DNA from: Clostridium sp. 28_17
GTDB taxonomy: Bacteria; Bacillota; Clostridia; TANB77; CAG-508
Reading direction: 5' to 3'
DNA: 8,514 bases
NCBI GenBank assembly: GCA_001916065.1
Contig: MNRS01000010.1
Coordinates: 1 to 8,514, forward strand
Part shown: positions 6,000 to 8,514 of the stretch, one piece after another
Numbering within the stretch: the stretch's first letter is position 1
Layout of the letters: every line of letters starts with the position of its first letter
Notes under the pieces: model-generated
Told to the model about the DNA's origin: nothing
The model's database searches: none
The model's input: the letters and a program-made list of their open reading frames with translations, nothing else
Program-made: the position numbers and the translations under genes

Positions 6000-6049
6000 A
6001 AAAAAAGAATTGTAATTTTGATACAATGTCGAAATTTAATTCTTTTTTT
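6000..6049 (+). terminator. Rho-independent terminator after the PBP gene
   Basis: A perfect 12-bp stem pairs 6000-6011 with 6038-6049. An inner 8-bp stem (6014-6021 with 6029-6036, one G-U pair) leaves a 7-nt loop. The 3' arm ends in seven Ts (6043-6049). It begins 5 nt after the stop codon. The A-rich 5' arm means it could also work leftward. Confidence 0.8.
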
Positions 6050-6086
6050 ACCAAAATTTGCAATTTAAGAAAGGATGGATGAAAAA

Positions 6087-6752
6087 ATGGAAATGGTAAA
6101 AACAATTATAAATAGTTTTGAATTTCAAACAATAATTAAATTATTGCTAGGAATATTTTTAGCAGGTATTATAGGACTAGAAAGGTCTTCTTGGAGTAAA
6201 CCTGCAGGATTTAGAACACATGCTTTAGTTGGAATAAGTGCTGTTCTAGTTATGATATGTGGCGAATATATGTCAAAATCGTTTGGTGTAGATTCTTCAA
6301 GAATACCAGCACAGTTATTATCTGGAATTGGATTTTTAGGTGCAGGCACAATATTAAGAGATGGATTTAATGTTAAAGGCTTAACAACTGCCTCAACATT
6401 ACTTGCAGTTACTTGTATTGGATTGTGTATAGGTGCAGGATATTATTTATGCGGAATAATTGCAACAGCGTTAGTTTATATAATTTTATCTTACTCATAT
6501 TTGATATCTGATAAAATTGAACATTATAATATGTTAGAACTAGAAATTGAACTTGAAAAACAAAGCCAAGAAACTTTAAAGCAAATTAAAAAAATGCTTG
6601 AAGATAATGATATTATTGTTACTGAATTGGATATGTCTAAATATAAAAATAATATCATTAAAATAATTGGTAAAGATAAAAAGAAATCTGAACATTCTTT
6701 TGTTACTGATTTAATTAGTTTTGATAATGTTATTAAGGTTGAACAAAATTAG
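6087..6752 (+). CDS. MgtC/SapB-family membrane protein
   Basis: This is a polytopic membrane protein of the MgtC/SapB family. Some members affect magnesium adaptation or inhibit ATP synthase, but the role of clostridial members is not established. Counting from the upstream ATG at 6075, family motifs are GLER (34-37), GFRTHALVG (45-53), RIPAQLLSGIGFLGAGTI (76-93) and GLTTAST (102-108). Hydrophobic helices lie at about 19-34, 48-63, 81-94 and 105-143. Residues about 155-225 form a soluble, charged C-terminal domain, probably ACT-like. Start choice: AGAAAGG (6068-6074) touches the ATG at 6075. The in-frame ATG at 6087 (fifth codon) sits about 9 nt from the aligned anti-Shine-Dalgarno core and is preferred. 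No clear promoter lies between the upstream terminator and this gene, so it may depend on read-through. Confidence 0.9.
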   Translation: MEMVKTIINSFEFQTIIKLLLGIFLAGIIGLERSSWSKPAGFRTHALVGISAVLVMICGEYMSKSFGVDSSRIPAQLLSGIGFLGAGTILRDGFNVKGLTTASTLLAVTCIGLCIGAGYYLCGIIATALVYIILSYSYLISDKIEHYNMLELEIELEKQSQETLKQIKKMLEDNDIIVTELDMSKYKNNIIKIIGKDKKKSEHSFVTDLISFDNVIKVEQN

Positions 6753-7161
6753 ATGAATATTTAATAGAATGGAAAAAAGCAAAAATAAAATGCCATTAAT
6801 AGTAAAAGGTGCAAGACAAATTGGAAAAACTGAATCAATAAAAAACTTTAGATTAAATAATTATAAAAGTTTAATTGAAATAAATTTTGTTTTATAGCCA
6901 GAATATAAAGACATCTTCGATAAAGGGTTTGAAATAGATAGAGTCATTAAAGATAGCACATTAAAAAATGGAGATTTTCAATTCATACCTGGAGAAACAT
7001 TAATATTTTTTGATGAAATACAGGACTTTCAAAGTTGTGCAACGGCTTTAAAAACCTTTAGAGAAGACAGAAGATTTGATGTTATATGCTCAGGATCCTT
7101 AATGGGAATAAATTATGAAGAAATTGAATCAAATAGTGTAGGCAATAAAATTGATTTATAA
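6753..7161 (+). pseudogene. Decayed AAA-type ATPase (DUF4143-family-like) fragment
   Basis: This is the remnant of an ATP-binding protein of the kind that pairs an N-terminal AAA domain with a C-terminal DUF4143 domain (usually about 400-470 residues). Readable parts include Walker A GARQIGKTES, encoded near 6811-6840. Walker B is TLIFFDEIQDF (near 6994-7026), and a sensor-like VICSGSLMG follows. Defects are clear. The expected N-terminal EYLIEWKK is in another frame, with a shift in the A-run at 6773-6778. An in-frame TAG at 6895-6897 interrupts the ATPase domain, and the frame ends at TAA 7159-7161 soon after the sensor motif, so the rest is lost. It abuts the stop of the MgtC-like gene with no gap. 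An ATG at 6769-6771 could start a 42-codon peptide, but no ribosome site supports it. Confidence 0.8.
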
Positions 7162-7849
7162 ATTTTAATTATAATCTTAGATTTTAAATTATATTTATAA
7201 AGTCTGAAAATCAATTATAATTAATTTAAATTATTAACTAATCAAATTATCTGTTTATGATTTTAAAAATTAATTTTGATGCTTTAAACTTATAGTATGC
7301 AATTTAAATTTGCAGATTTTAATTAAACTTATGGAATTATAATTATATGTAAGATTTTTTGAAATTAGTTAAAATAATGGCTTGTGAGAATCGTTTTTAA
7401 GGTATTTTAATAAAACAGTCATATAGTTTGTTGTCAGTGAAATACGGCAAATATAGAGAAATAAGCATTTTGAAGATTTTAGATAAAATTTAGATAGAAG
7501 ATCAGAAATTATAAAAAATTATTGAAAAACAAATTTATAATTAAAGATAAAAATTATTTGAACATTAAATTATATAGATAAAATATTTAAATAGCTTAAA
7601 ATTGATTTTTAAGCGTTATTAAAATAAAATTATATAAGTAATTGGATAACATTAAATAATATTAAATATGCAAAATAAAATAATTATATAATAAGTAAAT
7701 ATATTAAAGCCAAAGGCTTGAAAGTACTGAAATAACTGGGTAGGATTATAATCATAGTCTATATATTTTACTCCTATCTCTTTTTGCGCAAAACTTTGAT
7801 GCCGCGACAGTTTTTTCAAAAATATAAAAATAAATAATTTAAAAAAGTA
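7162..7849. other. AT-rich non-coding stretch, no gene supported
   Basis: Both strands are full of stops and no family is recognisable. Codon-like texture near 7420-7500 may be gene debris continuing the decay to the left, but nothing can be named. A GC-richer patch at about 7781-7816 stands out. It contains a perfect 12-bp palindrome, TTTTGCGCAAAA (7782-7793), followed by GATGCCGCGACAG. AAGCC (7707-7711) and GGCTT (7715-7719) form a small hairpin, and GATTATAATC (7744-7753) is palindromic. The patch from about 7706 to 7816 could be a dispersed intergenic repeat. Confidence 0.5.
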
Positions 7850-7878
7850 TAGACAAATATTTATCCTTGTTGTAAAAT
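7850..7878 (+). promoter_or_regulatory. Sigma-A promoter of the rhuM-like gene
   Basis: The -35 TAGACA (7850-7855) and -10 TAAAAT (7873-7878) each match consensus at five of six positions, with a 17-nt spacer. Transcription would start near 7885, giving a leader of about 86 nt. Confidence 0.7.
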
Positions 7879-7936
7879 ATATTCAATAGTTCAAAAATAC
7901 TAAAAAGTTAAAACTTATATGTACCAATAGATATAC

Positions 7937-7971
7937 TAAGAACTAAATTTTATATAAGGGATGTGTTCTTA
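7937..7971 (+). promoter_or_regulatory. Hairpin around the rhuM ribosome binding site
   Basis: TAAGAAC (7937-7943) pairs perfectly with GTTCTTA (7965-7971). The ribosome site AAGGG (7956-7960) would lie in the loop, and the first base of the start codon would close the stem. Folding of the mRNA could limit translation. It is a short, AT-rich stem, so it could be fortuitous. Confidence 0.35.
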
Positions 7972-8514
7972 TGGACGAAAAAAGAAATGAAATTATTTTA
8001 TTTGAAAACCAAGGAATAAAATTAGAAGTAAACTTAAAAGATGAAACTGTGTGGCTTACACAAAAACAAATGGCAGAATTATTTGGGAAGGATAGAAGAA
8101 CAATCACTCGTCATATTCAAAATATTTATAAAGATGAAGAATTAGTAGAAAGTTCAGTATGCTCATTTTTTGAGCATACTGCTGAAGATGGAAAAAAATA
8201 TAATGTACAATATTACAATTTAGATATGATTATTTCTATTGGATATAGAGTAAATAGCAAACAAGGTATTTTGTTCAGAAAATGGGCAACAAACATACTA
8301 AAAGACTACATGTTAAAAGGTTATGCGGTAAATCAAAAAAGATTAGAATACTTGGAAAAAACTATAAAATTAATAGATATTGCTAATCGTATTGATGAAA
8401 GACTAGAAGGAAATGATGCAAAAGAAATATTAAAAGTAATAGGAGGATATTCAAAAGCATTAGACTTATTAGATGATTATGATCATAGAACTTTAAAGAA
8501 AATTGAAGGAAATA
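7971..8514 (+). CDS. rhuM: RhuM-family protein (3' end outside window)
   Basis: The first 181 codons are visible and the frame is still open at the window end. The N-terminal domain matches the RhuM family, named after a Salmonella pathogenicity-island gene. It has VWLTQKQMAELFGKDRRTITRHIQNI (about 27-52), a helix-turn-helix-like segment. Then come HTAEDGKKY, QYYNLDMIISIGYRVNSKQG and FRKWATNILKDYMLKGYAVN, the most conserved part of the family. Many relatives carry a Fic/Doc (AMP-transferase-like) domain further on; that part is not visible here. RhuM genes are common in mobile and defence-type regions, and their biochemical role is not settled. The start is supported by AAGGG (7956-7960), 10 nt upstream, and by the promoter at 7850-7878. 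Confidence 0.9.
   Translation, partial: MDEKRNEIILFENQGIKLEVNLKDETVWLTQKQMAELFGKDRRTITRHIQNIYKDEELVESSVCSFFEHTAEDGKKYNVQYYNLDMIISIGYRVNSKQGILFRKWATNILKDYMLKGYAVNQKRLEYLEKTIKLIDIANRIDERLEGNDAKEILKVIGGYSKALDLLDDYDHRTLKKIEGN
8155..8181 (+). repeat. Perfect 11-bp inverted repeat inside rhuM
   Basis: CAGTATGCTCA (8155-8165) and TGAGCATACTG (8171-8181) flank a loop of five Ts. The structure encodes the SVCSFFEHTA region without breaking the frame. A stem this perfect inside a coding region is unlikely by chance. Confidence 0.7.

Noticed and set aside
7700..7785. Cyclic-di-GMP or other riboswitch upstream of rhuM
   Set aside because: Only short fragments such as AAGCC and GGGTAGG are reminiscent. 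The conserved core of no known riboswitch could be matched, and the stretch lies before the predicted promoter.
1..8514. CRISPR array, tRNA or rRNA genes, insertion sequence
   Set aside because: No spaced direct repeats, no cloverleaf with CCA-type acceptor, no rRNA core sequence and no transposase were seen on either strand.

Overview
The window is AT-rich DNA with strong AGGAGG-type ribosome binding sites and sigma-A-like promoters. It carries a class A penicillin-binding protein with an Asn/Ser/Thr-rich tail and Lys/Asn/Ile-rich proteins throughout. This points to a low-GC Bacillota, most likely an uncultivated gut-type Clostridia. That assignment is inferred from composition and gene style; no marker gene is present.

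Positions 1 to about 2900 hold a nearly complete diversity-generating retroelement (DGR). The 3' end of a target gene (2-286, +) encodes a C-type-lectin/FGE-like C-terminal domain and ends in a 157-bp variable repeat (VR, 135-291). A matching template repeat (TR, 504-660) lies 212 bp further on. VR and TR align without gaps, and by hand count all 17 differences fall at TR adenines (10 A to G, 4 A to C, 3 A to T). That is the hallmark of adenine-directed mutagenic retrohoming. TR is followed by about 170 nt of densely foldable sequence (probably the template-RNA spacer) and a strong terminator.

On the opposite strand, converging on TR, is a three-gene overlapping operon: a MutS-domain-I-like protein (2365-2793), Avd (2019-2378) and the DGR reverse transcriptase (934-2034), with a promoter near 2829-2857. 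Template RNA and RT must therefore come from separate, converging transcripts that share a bidirectional terminator at 886-951. A divergent small gene (2948-3283) looks like a tandem ribbon-helix-helix DNA-binding protein. Between it and the RT operon lies a long imperfect inverted repeat (2855-2899) that could be its operator. These two points are the least conventional part of the locus.

Positions 3300-6752 look like ordinary chromosome: a class A PBP (3436-5994) with a good promoter and a hairpin terminator, then an MgtC/SapB-family membrane protein (6087-6752). After that comes a decayed AAA-type ATPase gene (6753-7161) and about 690 bp of very AT-rich sequence with no supportable gene. 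The window ends inside a RhuM-family gene (7971 onward) that has its own promoter.

Working model: RT and Avd copy the structured TR RNA with errors at A, and the cDNA replaces VR, so the ligand-facing surface of the target protein changes while its scaffold stays fixed. The MutS-like protein and the RHH protein are candidate modulators of that process.
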